A stretch of DNA of 5,834 bases from UBA5109 sp965662565 (GTDB taxonomy: Bacteria > Pseudomonadota > Gammaproteobacteria > Pseudomonadales > Pseudohongiellaceae), in assembly GCA_965662565.1 (NCBI GenBank), contig CBFIHS010000070.1, forward strand, positions 1 to 5,834, given 5' to 3'. Of the stretch, positions 1 through 5,834 are shown in pieces. A program made the position numbers and the translations under genes. The notes under the pieces were generated by a model. The model had not been told where the DNA came from, made no database searches, and was given only the letters and a program-made list of their open reading frames with translations. Every line of letters starts with the position of its first letter. The stretch's first letter is position 1.

Positions 1-1147
1 CTTGGAATGCGTAGCTAGCTGGAAGTATTCTAAGAATTAAAATGATTACTTCTCTGACAGCAGGCTCTGGTGAAAATAAAGCTGCTATGTAGGGTGCCGC
101 TAAGGCCACTAAGATGTAAAAAGCCAACTGTAAGGCGATTACAAATTTCAGAGATAGCTTAATGCCTTCTCTTAAGCGATCGTAATTTTTGGCCCCAAAA
201 TTTTGGCTGATGAAAGGAGGTATGCTCATAGACATACCAAGCGCCACAATCAACACTAAGGCTTCAATGCGCATGACCACACCAAATCCTGCAACGGTAG
301 CGGCTCCATAGTTCGCTAAAGTCGCGGTAATAACGCCAGTTGCGAGTGGCGTTATCATATTTGCCAGCGCGGCGGGTAAAGTGATTTGTAATAACTGTCC
401 CCAATCTTTTATTAGTTTTCTAAAGCCTGGCCAAAAGACTTTCAACATCTCTTCTTTGCTCACGAGGAAATACCAGATAGCAATATTAGTCATCACCAAG
501 GTAAGCACAGTCGCAATTGCTGCGCCTTTAATACCAAAGCCTGGTATTGGTCCAAGGCCGAATATAAATAAAGGATCCAGAATTAAATTTGATGCAGCCG
601 CACACATCATTAAGCGGCCCTGTAGGCGTGAATTACCGCAGGCACGCATACAAGCTGTACCGGCAAACTGAACAAGCAGAAGAGGGATGCCAAAAAACCA
701 AAAATCTAAAAAATCTTGAATTAAGACCAAGGTCTGCTGACTTGCACCCATTCGAGTAAAAACCCACGGTGTGGATGCGATCGCAGGGAGAATGATAACT
801 AAGCCAAACAAATAACCAAAAGCGATTGCTGCATAGGTCAGTTCTTGAGCTCGTGCTTTGTTATTCGCACCAAGGGATCTGGCAACCAGGGCAGAAGTGC
901 CTATGCCAATGCCAACACCAAGGTAAGTAACCATAATCGTGGCAGGAAAAGTAAAACCCAAGGCGGCCAATTCACGAGTACCCAACTGGCTGATAAACCA
1001 GGTATCAGCCAAGAAAAACAAGATCATCGATATAGCACCGATGGTGGTGGGTAAAGAGGTTCTGTATAAAACTTGCCCCACAGGATCATTAAGCAAATCT
1101 GGTTTAGAAGATGTGTAGTGATTTCCTGTGATTAGTGTGTAGAGCAA
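1..1147 (-). CDS. MATE family efflux transporter (C-terminus outside window)
   Basis: Inner-membrane multidrug and toxin extrusion transporter, expected to export cationic compounds in exchange for Na+ or H+; the substrate cannot be read from sequence. About 382 codons are visible of a family usually near 450, so the last two to three helices lie beyond position 1. Numbering from the TTG start, the helices run in the expected order: SLPTTIGAISMILFFLADTW opens helix 1, then GFTFPATIMVTYLGVGIGIG, a helix 4 ending in GTACMRACGNSRLQG, the family hallmark NLILDPLFIFGLGPIPGFG followed by IKGAAIAT, and the start of the second six-helix half at ITLPAALANMITPLATGVI. The frame opens after a TAG at 1154-1156 and has no ATG before the conserved DLLNDPVGQ segment. 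TTG at 1147 has a weak AGG ten bases upstream; TTG at 1096 has none. The family assignment is firm and the start is uncertain. It is divergent from the M14 gene. Confidence 0.93.
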   Translation of the reverse strand, partial: MLYTLITGNHYTSSKPDLLNDPVGQVLYRTSLPTTIGAISMILFFLADTWFISQLGTRELAALGFTFPATIMVTYLGVGIGIGTSALVARSLGANNKARAQELTYAAIAFGYLFGLVIILPAIASTPWVFTRMGASQQTLVLIQDFLDFWFFGIPLLLVQFAGTACMRACGNSRLQGRLMMCAAASNLILDPLFIFGLGPIPGFGIKGAAIATVLTLVMTNIAIWYFLVSKEEMLKVFWPGFRKLIKDWGQLLQITLPAALANMITPLATGVITATLANYGAATVAGFGVVMRIEALVLIVALGMSMSIPPFISQNFGAKNYDRLREGIKLSLKFVIALQLAFYILVALAAPYIAALFSPEPAVREVIILILRILPASYAFQ

Positions 1148-1277
1148 AATAGGCTAACCTGAACGTAAAGAGTTACTCAATTCTACAATATAAATTTAGA
1201 TAATGATTGAACTCGGTAATACTTATTGTGAAGTTTGGCAGAAAGAAAGAGATTCTTAGCAATGAGAGTATGCAGTT

Positions 1278-1305
1278 TCCTTTAGCGATGATAATCTTTA
1301 AAGGA
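1278..1305 (+). promoter_or_regulatory. Inverted repeat overlapping the M14 gene ribosome binding site
   Basis: TCCTTTA at 1278-1284 is an exact reverse complement of TAAAGGA at 1299-1305, with a 14-base loop. The right arm contains most of the AGGAG ribosome binding site (1303-1306) of the gene starting at 1311. In mRNA the stem would pair the ribosome binding site with the pyrimidine arm. The stem is short and AT-rich with a sizeable loop, so its stability is doubtful. The repeat is directly visible; a regulatory role is inference. Confidence 0.3.
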
Positions 1306-1310
1306 GCATA

Positions 1311-2267
1311 ATGGATGAAGAAAAAATGAGAACACAACAATACCTCTCGATTGGAACTCCTGGAACACAATGGGGAAAAGAAGAAAAGGCTGCTTGGTTA
1401 AACCAGCAAATAATTAAAAGATCATATCAACAAGAAGTAGTGGCTAAAATCGAAGCCATAAGTCAGGAGTTATCAGGCTTGCTCGTCGCTGAGCAATATG
1501 GCGCGCTGTCTTATGATCCTGAAAGCTACCCTTTTTGGGCGTTTAAAACGGCACAATGGCAAGAGTGTAAACCAAACGTATTAATTACAGGTGGTGTACA
1601 TGGCTACGAAACGAGTGGTGTCCAAGGTGCGCTTAGCTTCGTTGCAACAACTCTAAGTTCTTACGCAGACAGTTTTAATTTTGTTGTGGCACCCTGCATT
1701 AGCCCTTGGGGATATGAAACCATTAATCGTTGGAATCCCAGCACCATTGACCCTAATCGCTCGTTCAAATGGGGTGCTCAGGCTGATAATAAGGCAGAAG
1801 AGGCCAGTAGCATTATGAGCTACGTTACAAGCTTAAATCTATCGCTTCTTGCGCATCTTGATTTGCATGAAACAACCGACACTGATAACACTGAGTTTAG
1901 ACCTGCCTTGGAAGCGCGTGATGCTGTTCACAAAGAATTGTGGGACATTCCCGACGGCTTTTATCTTGTGGGTGATAGTGAAAATCCTACTCCAGACTTT
2001 CAAAAAGCTATTATTGATGCGGTTGAAAAACTTACCCACATTGCACCCTCGGATGAAAACAATTACTTATTAGGAACTCAATCGCCACAACGAGGTGTGA
2101 TTAATTATCCTATTAAAAGCCTCGGCTTGTGTGCCGGTTTTACAGAAGCCACTTTTGTGACGACCACCGAAGTTTATCCAGACAGTCCAAAAGTTGATGA
2201 TGAGAATTGCATCATGGCACAAGTTGCCGCCGTTAAAGGTGCGCTGGATTTTCTCAAAGAAATCTGA
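1311..2267 (+). CDS. M14-family zinc metallopeptidase (carboxypeptidase-like, REP34-like type)
   Basis: A complete 318-residue protein of the M14 zinc peptidase/deacylase fold. The M14 active-site series is present in order: zinc ligands H97 and E100 in GGVHGYET, a substrate-binding Arg near R140 in TINRWNPS, the Asn-Arg pair N149-R150 in DPNRSF, the third zinc ligand H186 in HLDLHET, and the probable catalytic base E279 in GFTEATF. There is no signal peptide or membrane segment, so it should act in the cytoplasm. The compact size and lack of accessory domains resemble the bacterial REP34-like subgroup; AstE/aspartoacylase relatives and MpaA-type murein peptide amidases are alternatives within the clan. 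The substrate is unknown. The start is ATG 1311, with AGGAG four bases before it and an in-frame TAA at 1299-1301 just upstream; ATG 1326 is a less likely second choice. It stands alone, divergent from the MATE gene and convergent with the receptor gene. Confidence 0.88.
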   Translation: MDEEKMRTQQYLSIGTPGTQWGKEEKAAWLNQQIIKRSYQQEVVAKIEAISQELSGLLVAEQYGALSYDPESYPFWAFKTAQWQECKPNVLITGGVHGYETSGVQGALSFVATTLSSYADSFNFVVAPCISPWGYETINRWNPSTIDPNRSFKWGAQADNKAEEASSIMSYVTSLNLSLLAHLDLHETTDTDNTEFRPALEARDAVHKELWDIPDGFYLVGDSENPTPDFQKAIIDAVEKLTHIAPSDENNYLLGTQSPQRGVINYPIKSLGLCAGFTEATFVTTTEVYPDSPKVDDENCIMAQVAAVKGALDFLKEI

Positions 2268-2357
2268 AGGAAAAATTTAAAAAAATTATAAAAATTGAAC
2301 TAGGGAAGGTTTGGATATCAGTTGGCAGGAATCAATATTTTTTTAATTGAGCTTTTT

Positions 2358-2387
2358 TGACTTCATACACTTAAAGTCATATTTTTT
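2358..2387 (+). terminator. Weak candidate terminator after the M14 gene
   Basis: TGACTT (2358-2363) can pair with AAGTCA (2374-2379) around a ten-base loop, and TATTTTTT follows. The stem is only six pairs and AT-rich, so this is a poor intrinsic terminator. It lies about 90 bases past the stop codon in the only T-rich hairpin context on the plus strand of this gap. Confidence 0.25.
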
Positions 2388-2454
2388 GGCTGAGTTAATA
2401 ACTTATAGAACCATAATTCAAATAAAAGTTAAATCTCGATATTTTTGCACTGCT

Positions 2455-2476
2455 CGGCGGAAGATGGCTTCCGCCG
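2455..2476 (-). terminator. Perfect 9-bp GC-rich hairpin downstream of the receptor gene
   Basis: CGGCGGAAG (2455-2463) and CTTCCGCCG (2468-2476) form a perfect nine-pair stem with a four-base loop, 13 bases past the receptor stop codon. It stands out in an otherwise AT-rich convergent gap. Neither strand has a run of T directly after the stem, so it is not a textbook intrinsic terminator. It may pause polymerase or protect the 3' end of the receptor mRNA. The rest of 2268-2489 shows nothing I recognise. Confidence 0.5.
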
Positions 2477-2489
2477 TAAGTCCAAGCCT

Positions 2490-4619
2490 CTAAAAATTGC
2501 TCACAATTGATAAGCGTGCGTTAAGCGGCTTTCCCACCGTTGCCTGATGGGTGCTGTGTGAGTTTGGGAAGTACAGTTCATTTGTCAGGTTTTCAATGTT
2601 GAATTGAATGCGAAATTCTGAAGAGAGGTCATAAAACGCCGCCGCATCAACACGCGTATAACTCGGCAACATTGCCGTGTTAGTGTTATTGATATAGCTG
2701 TCATCCTGATAAGTGAAGCCCAGTCCCAATCCCAATTTCGGAGAAACCTGGTAGGTGTTCCAAAGCGAGAACATGTGTTCCGGTAGTTCAGTCGGGCGAA
2801 GACCAGTTGCACCAGATCGATCGACCTGTTCTCCATCAAGGGTGCTGTAGCCAGCAGAGATAAACCAGCTATCCGTTAATTGCCCCCGCAATTGTGCCTC
2901 AAAACCAGTAATCTCCGAATCAATCACCTCTAGGGTTTCGGGGTCGTTGTCCGCCACTTGAGGAGAACTTTGCTCAATCTCAAATAAAGCTGCAGTGAAG
3001 CTTAATCCAGAGCTTATATCCCATTTGAATCCACCCTCTAGGTTGGTGAAGGTATTCGGATCCAGCTGGTTGTTATTGCCGTTAATGTTGGCAAATTGCT
3101 CACCGCTACGTGGCAAAAAGGATTCGCTGTAACTGGCGTAAAAAGAAATGTTTTCCCTCGGTTTGAATACCAAGCCCCCTCGTGGCGAAAACTCTTCATC
3201 TTTTCGAGTGCGCGTCTCATTCGCCAACGCATTGAATACTTGAATGTCAAAACTGTCGAAGCGCAAGCCGATGATGAGGTCTAAATAATCGGAAACTTCA
3301 ATTTCATCTTGTATATAAGCCGAACTAACGTCTATGCCCACTCGGGTATCGTCGTTTATATCGCTTGTGAAACTATTCGTGGCTGGCACACCCAATGCGT
3401 TAATACCGATGCCTTGATTCAAATTCAGAGGGCGTGTTATTGCGAAGGTCTCAGTGTCATCTGCAGTAGTGTTCCAAAATGCGTTATAGCGATCTTGGTT
3501 TGATGAGGTATCAATGTACTCGCTGCCAGCGATAATAGTGTGATTAATGGTGCCTGTGCTGGCTTCCCAAATCAGGTTGCCTGACAAAATCATGTTCTCT
3601 CGTTTTGTGTTGTCCACGTAGCCGTCGAGAGTCACCTCTAATGGGGTAGTTGCTTGATTGTAACTCGATGGATAGAAGTTGCCGTAGAACTTGTCGTAAT
3701 CACCGAAGAAAGCGCTGAAGTTTCCTTTCAGGGCGTCAGAAAAATTGTGCTGCAGGGCAGCCCTGAACAAATGGGCTTGGAGTTCATTGATGTTCTGCTC
3801 GGGATCACCAAACACAATTTCCTCAAAGGCTTCGACTGGGCGGCCATCGGTACCGGTTGGAACACCTCGGTCAATAAAACGCTCATGATCGATGTACTCA
3901 TAGGATAAATCGACCGTTGTCACTTCACTCAGTTTTAAGCGCGCCGTTGGGTTGATTCCGAATCGTTCTCCCTCGAAAAAATCGCGGTGATTACTCAAGC
4001 TTTCGTAGAAGGAGTTGATACGAAAAGCGGAATTATCTCCGCTGGCAAAATTGCTGTCGACTTGAATCAAGCCCTCACCGAATGTATTCAGACTCGCCTG
4101 GTAGTTAGTGAACTGTTCATTGATAAGGCCTTTCTTGGTAACGCGATTGATAATGCCGCCAGCGCCTCCGCGACCAAAAAGAAGCGCATTAGGACCACGT
4201 AGAATTTCGACTTGCTCCAGATTGTAAAGCGGACGGTAATACTGCACGTCATCACGGGCGCCATCGATAAAAAAATCGGCTGTAGAACGCACGCCCCTGA
4301 AGACAACAGCGTCACGATGACCCTCGCCCTGCGAAGTAGTAACGCCCGGCGTGTAATTGATGATATCGCCGATGCTGGTGAAGCCTTGCTGTGTTATTTG
4401 ATCGGCGGATATGATTGAAAGGCTTTGTGGTACGTCAATTATAGGGGTTGGCGTTCTTAAGGCATTGACCTGGTCTCGAAAAAGATACTGCCCACTAACC
4501 TCTATCTCGGTGATAGTGCTTGTTTCAGAAGACTGCGCTTTAGATTGAAGAGGGGCGGTTGCCGAGAAAATTGCCACTGTTGTAGCGATGCCCGAAAGAA
4601 CGAAGAAATTGCGTCTCAT
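2490..4619 (-). CDS. TonB-dependent siderophore receptor (outer membrane)
   Basis: A complete 709-residue outer-membrane receptor for active uptake of a ferri-siderophore, energised by TonB-ExbB-ExbD, which is not encoded here. Residues 1-28 form a Sec signal peptide, with basic MRRN, a hydrophobic core and likely cleavage after SKA-28. A TonB-box-like segment, TITEIEVSG, follows at 35-43. The plug domain spans roughly 55-165 and contains DVPQSLSIIS, FRGVRSTADFFIDGARDD and LEQVEILRGPNALLFGRGGAGG (in two stretches from residue 134), a pattern typical of the TonB-siderophore receptor family and close to catecholate receptors such as Fiu. The remainder is a 22-strand-type barrel with the usual C-terminal NIENLTNELYF motif and a terminal Phe needed for barrel assembly. 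Length is normal for the family. The start ATG at 4619 has AGGA at 4632-4629 upstream. A Fur operator covers its promoter. Ligand identity is inference; the family is firm. Confidence 0.96.
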   Translation of the reverse strand: MRRNFFVLSGIATTVAIFSATAPLQSKAQSSETSTITEIEVSGQYLFRDQVNALRTPTPIIDVPQSLSIISADQITQQGFTSIGDIINYTPGVTTSQGEGHRDAVVFRGVRSTADFFIDGARDDVQYYRPLYNLEQVEILRGPNALLFGRGGAGGIINRVTKKGLINEQFTNYQASLNTFGEGLIQVDSNFASGDNSAFRINSFYESLSNHRDFFEGERFGINPTARLKLSEVTTVDLSYEYIDHERFIDRGVPTGTDGRPVEAFEEIVFGDPEQNINELQAHLFRAALQHNFSDALKGNFSAFFGDYDKFYGNFYPSSYNQATTPLEVTLDGYVDNTKRENMILSGNLIWEASTGTINHTIIAGSEYIDTSSNQDRYNAFWNTTADDTETFAITRPLNLNQGIGINALGVPATNSFTSDINDDTRVGIDVSSAYIQDEIEVSDYLDLIIGLRFDSFDIQVFNALANETRTRKDEEFSPRGGLVFKPRENISFYASYSESFLPRSGEQFANINGNNNQLDPNTFTNLEGGFKWDISSGLSFTAALFEIEQSSPQVADNDPETLEVIDSEITGFEAQLRGQLTDSWFISAGYSTLDGEQVDRSGATGLRPTELPEHMFSLWNTYQVSPKLGLGLGFTYQDDSYINNTNTAMLPSYTRVDAAAFYDLSSEFRIQFNIENLTNELYFPNSHSTHQATVGKPLNARLSIVSNF

Positions 4620-4680
4620 GCTGTTGAATCCTAAAGTACTTTTTAAGTGGTATTTTTAAGGGTCATTAAATTAGGCGCAA

Positions 4681-4707
4681 TTTATACTAAATGAGAATGA
4701 TTATCAA
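4681..4707 (-). promoter_or_regulatory. Candidate sigma-70 promoter of the receptor gene
   Basis: On the minus strand, TTGATA (4707-4702) and TATAAA (4686-4681) are separated by 15 bases. They resemble -35 and -10 boxes with a spacer slightly shorter than ideal. This puts transcription start about 50 bases before the receptor ATG. The Fur operator overlaps the -35 box and spacer, as expected for a repressed iron-uptake gene. Confidence 0.5.
4692..4706. promoter_or_regulatory. Fur operator (iron-responsive repressor site)
   Basis: The plus strand reads TGAGAATGATTATCA, matching the 7-1-7 Fur consensus TGATAATnATTATCA at all but one position. It sits about 75 bases upstream of the receptor ATG, over the candidate promoter. 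With Fe2+, Fur should bind and silence the receptor gene; in iron shortage the gene is released. The site also lies about 200 bases upstream of the amidohydrolase gene on the other side and could influence it. Confidence 0.85.
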
Positions 4708-4726
4708 CCCTATTTTCATTTGTATA

Positions 4727-4732
4727 TATAAT
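4727..4732 (+). promoter_or_regulatory. Isolated TATAAT -10-like hexamer facing the amidohydrolase gene
   Basis: TATAAT occurs exactly at 4727-4732 on the plus strand, within an alternating TA run. No good -35 box lies 16-18 bases upstream; TTATCA at 4701-4706, inside the Fur site, is 20 bases away. If used, it would place a plus-strand start near 4739, giving an amidohydrolase leader of about 165 bases. The AT-rich context makes chance occurrence likely. Confidence 0.2.
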
Positions 4733-4746
4733 ACTGAGGTCCAATC

Positions 4747-4800
4747 ATGACGAAGCAATCCCTTAGCGGACTGCAATGGACGACAAGAAGGGTTACCTAG
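4747..4800 (+). CDS. Possible 17-residue small ORF (leader peptide or chance frame)
   Basis: ATG 4747 to TAG 4800 would encode MTKQSLSGLQWTTRRVT, which I do not recognise. Its support is a good Shine-Dalgarno GAGGT at 4736-4740, six bases before the ATG. It is hydrophilic and has no evident motif. It lies in the leader of the amidohydrolase gene, so a leader peptide is conceivable. If transcription began at the TATAAT of 4727-4732, the mRNA would start around this Shine-Dalgarno and partly lose it, which weakens the case. A chance frame is the most likely explanation. Confidence 0.15.
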   Translation: MTKQSLSGLQWTTRRVT

Positions 4801-4905
4801 ATTTTATGAGGGTAAATGTATTTTACGATTCTGTTCTTTTTAATATTTTGCTGTTATTTTTCTTACTGAAGCGAACATAAATTCACTCGAAGAGGTCTCC
4901 AGCTT

Positions 4906-5834
4906 ATGCAAATAACTAATAAAATGATCGTGGCGGTATTTACTTTTATCCTGTTTGGGCCATCGGTGGGATATGCACAAAGTGACTCTAACGGTAATGA
5001 AATCCTGTTACAGGGAGGATATGTGCTGTCGATGGATGAGGATATCGGTGATTTAGCGACCGGTGATGTACTTATCCGTGACGGAGAGATCATTGCAGTC
5101 GCCGATTCCATTGACGCTCCGCAGGCACAAATCATTGATGCAACTGACATGGTCATCATGCCGGGCTTTGTAGAAACACACGGGCATATGTGGGAAAGCT
5201 CCTTGCGTGGTATGACCAATGATGCTGCTGAATATTTTTACTATTCTGAAGTTTTAACACCCCACTTTACTCCTGAAGATTTTCATACAGCTGTCAGATA
5301 TGCCGCGTTGGACGCAATTAATGCAGGTATCACTACAGTTCACAACTGGGCTGGAGTCCAAACTGACTTTGAAATTGTTCAGGCAGAAATGCAGGCTCTA
5401 GTTGAGAGCGGGTTGCGAGCAAAAATGGGCTACCTGGCAGTAATCGAAGGTGAGATGACAGGAGAGGCTGAACTTAACAGGGCGCTTGACTGGATTAATG
5501 AAAATGGTGAACAAAGGCTGGGGCTAAGCCTGTTGCTTGATGGCGTAGCGCCGGAACAGATGCAGACGGCCACAGAGCTGGGAAGATCCCTGAATCTCAG
5601 ACCAATTACTGACCACAGCGGTGGTCTGGGAAGCACGGAAGTTAGTGGCGAAGAATTTATAGTGACACATGGACCAGGATTAACGCAGGAAGACATTCAG
5701 ACTATGGTAGAAAAGGATATAAAGGTTGCATTGTCGCCATTAATCGACCCCATGATCGGTGGTGGCCTGCCACCGGTATATGCGCTTCTTGAGGGCGGCG
5801 TGCCGCTGGAAAATATTAGTTTTTCGGTTGATGT
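4906..5834 (+). CDS. Exported metal-dependent amidohydrolase (C-terminus outside window)
   Basis: N-terminal 309 residues of an amidohydrolase-superfamily enzyme of the ATZ/TRZ-like type, which hydrolyses amide, amidine or C-N/C-Cl bonds on ring or heteroatom substrates; the substrate here is unknown. Residues 1-24 look like a Sec signal peptide ending GYA before QSD, so the enzyme should be periplasmic. The N-terminal beta-sandwich (about 33-85: LLQGGYVLSMD, GDVLIRDGEIIAV) leads to the metal site MPGFVETHGHMWESSLRG with H92 and H94. GITTVHNW follows (141-148), then H237 in ITDHSGG, H255 in FIVTHGPGLT, and D309 in FSVD at the very edge, the expected last metal ligand. The Glu that follows the third ligand by three residues in deaminase relatives is Gly240 here. 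Typical length is 430-490. ATG 4906 is the first start after an in-frame TGA (4867-4869), with GAGG ten bases upstream. It is divergent from the receptor gene across 286 bases. Confidence 0.9.
   Translation, partial: MQITNKMIVAVFTFILFGPSVGYAQSDSNGNEILLQGGYVLSMDEDIGDLATGDVLIRDGEIIAVADSIDAPQAQIIDATDMVIMPGFVETHGHMWESSLRGMTNDAAEYFYYSEVLTPHFTPEDFHTAVRYAALDAINAGITTVHNWAGVQTDFEIVQAEMQALVESGLRAKMGYLAVIEGEMTGEAELNRALDWINENGEQRLGLSLLLDGVAPEQMQTATELGRSLNLRPITDHSGGLGSTEVSGEEFIVTHGPGLTQEDIQTMVEKDIKVALSPLIDPMIGGGLPPVYALLEGGVPLENISFSVD

Noticed and set aside
381..1054. Plus-strand open frames at 381-671 and 845-1054
   Set aside because: They lie opposite the MATE coding sequence, which explains this stretch fully; their translations show no domain.
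1173..1370. Minus-strand 65-codon frame
   Set aside because: It overlaps the M14 start and its ribosome binding site, and the translation is low-complexity hydrophobic from AT-rich DNA.
1839..2073. Frames on both strands inside the M14 gene
   Set aside because: They are alternative frames of a gene whose catalytic motifs are intact in the main frame.
2585..4418. Several 62-84 codon frames within the receptor gene, both strands
   Set aside because: The receptor frame is complete with signal peptide, plug, barrel and terminal Phe; these are shadows.
4721..4732. Alternating TA run as a repeat element
   Set aside because: It is only a few units long and is adequately explained as AT-rich promoter DNA.
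4812..4826. Inverted repeat GTAAA/TTTAC as a regulator site
   Set aside because: Five-base AT-rich arms are expected by chance in this region and match no operator I know.
4863..5696. Minus-strand frames at 4863-5219 and 5430-5696
   Set aside because: They lie opposite the amidohydrolase, whose metal-binding motifs identify the true strand; the Ser/Pro-rich translations are typical antisense shadows.

Overview
The window looks like chromosomal DNA of a Gram-negative bacterium, most likely a gammaproteobacterium. The grounds are an outer-membrane TonB-dependent receptor, a Fur-type operator, Sec signal peptides on two exported proteins, and a cytoplasmic M14 peptidase of a type I associate with marine Gammaproteobacteria. 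Base composition is moderate and AT-leaning between genes. I cannot name a genus from sequence alone.

Layout, left to right. (1) Positions 1-1147, minus strand: a MATE-family multidrug/cation efflux transporter whose C-terminus lies beyond the left edge. It has no in-frame ATG near its N-terminus, so it probably starts at TTG. (2) Positions 1148-1310: a short divergent intergenic region with an inverted repeat that could hide the ribosome binding site of the next gene. (3) Positions 1311-2267, plus strand: a complete M14-family zinc metallopeptidase without a signal peptide. (4) Positions 2268-2489: an AT-rich convergent gap with two hairpins. (5) Positions 2490-4619, minus strand: a complete 709-residue TonB-dependent siderophore receptor. 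(6) Positions 4620-4905: a divergent regulatory region with a near-perfect Fur operator lying on the receptor promoter, plus a few tiny unproven reading frames. (7) Positions 4906-5834, plus strand: an exported metal-dependent amidohydrolase cut by the right edge just at its presumed last metal-binding Asp.

The best-supported functional unit is the receptor with its Fur-controlled promoter: ferri-siderophore import when iron is scarce. The amidohydrolase is divergent from it and could share regulation, but nothing in the sequence proves this. The MATE and M14 genes look like independent single genes. I found no CRISPR array, RNA gene, insertion sequence or phage marker, and no convincing wholly new system. 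The most useful leads are regulatory: the Fur site, the possibly occluded M14 ribosome binding site, the non-ATG start of the MATE gene, and the tiny reading frames at 4747-4880.
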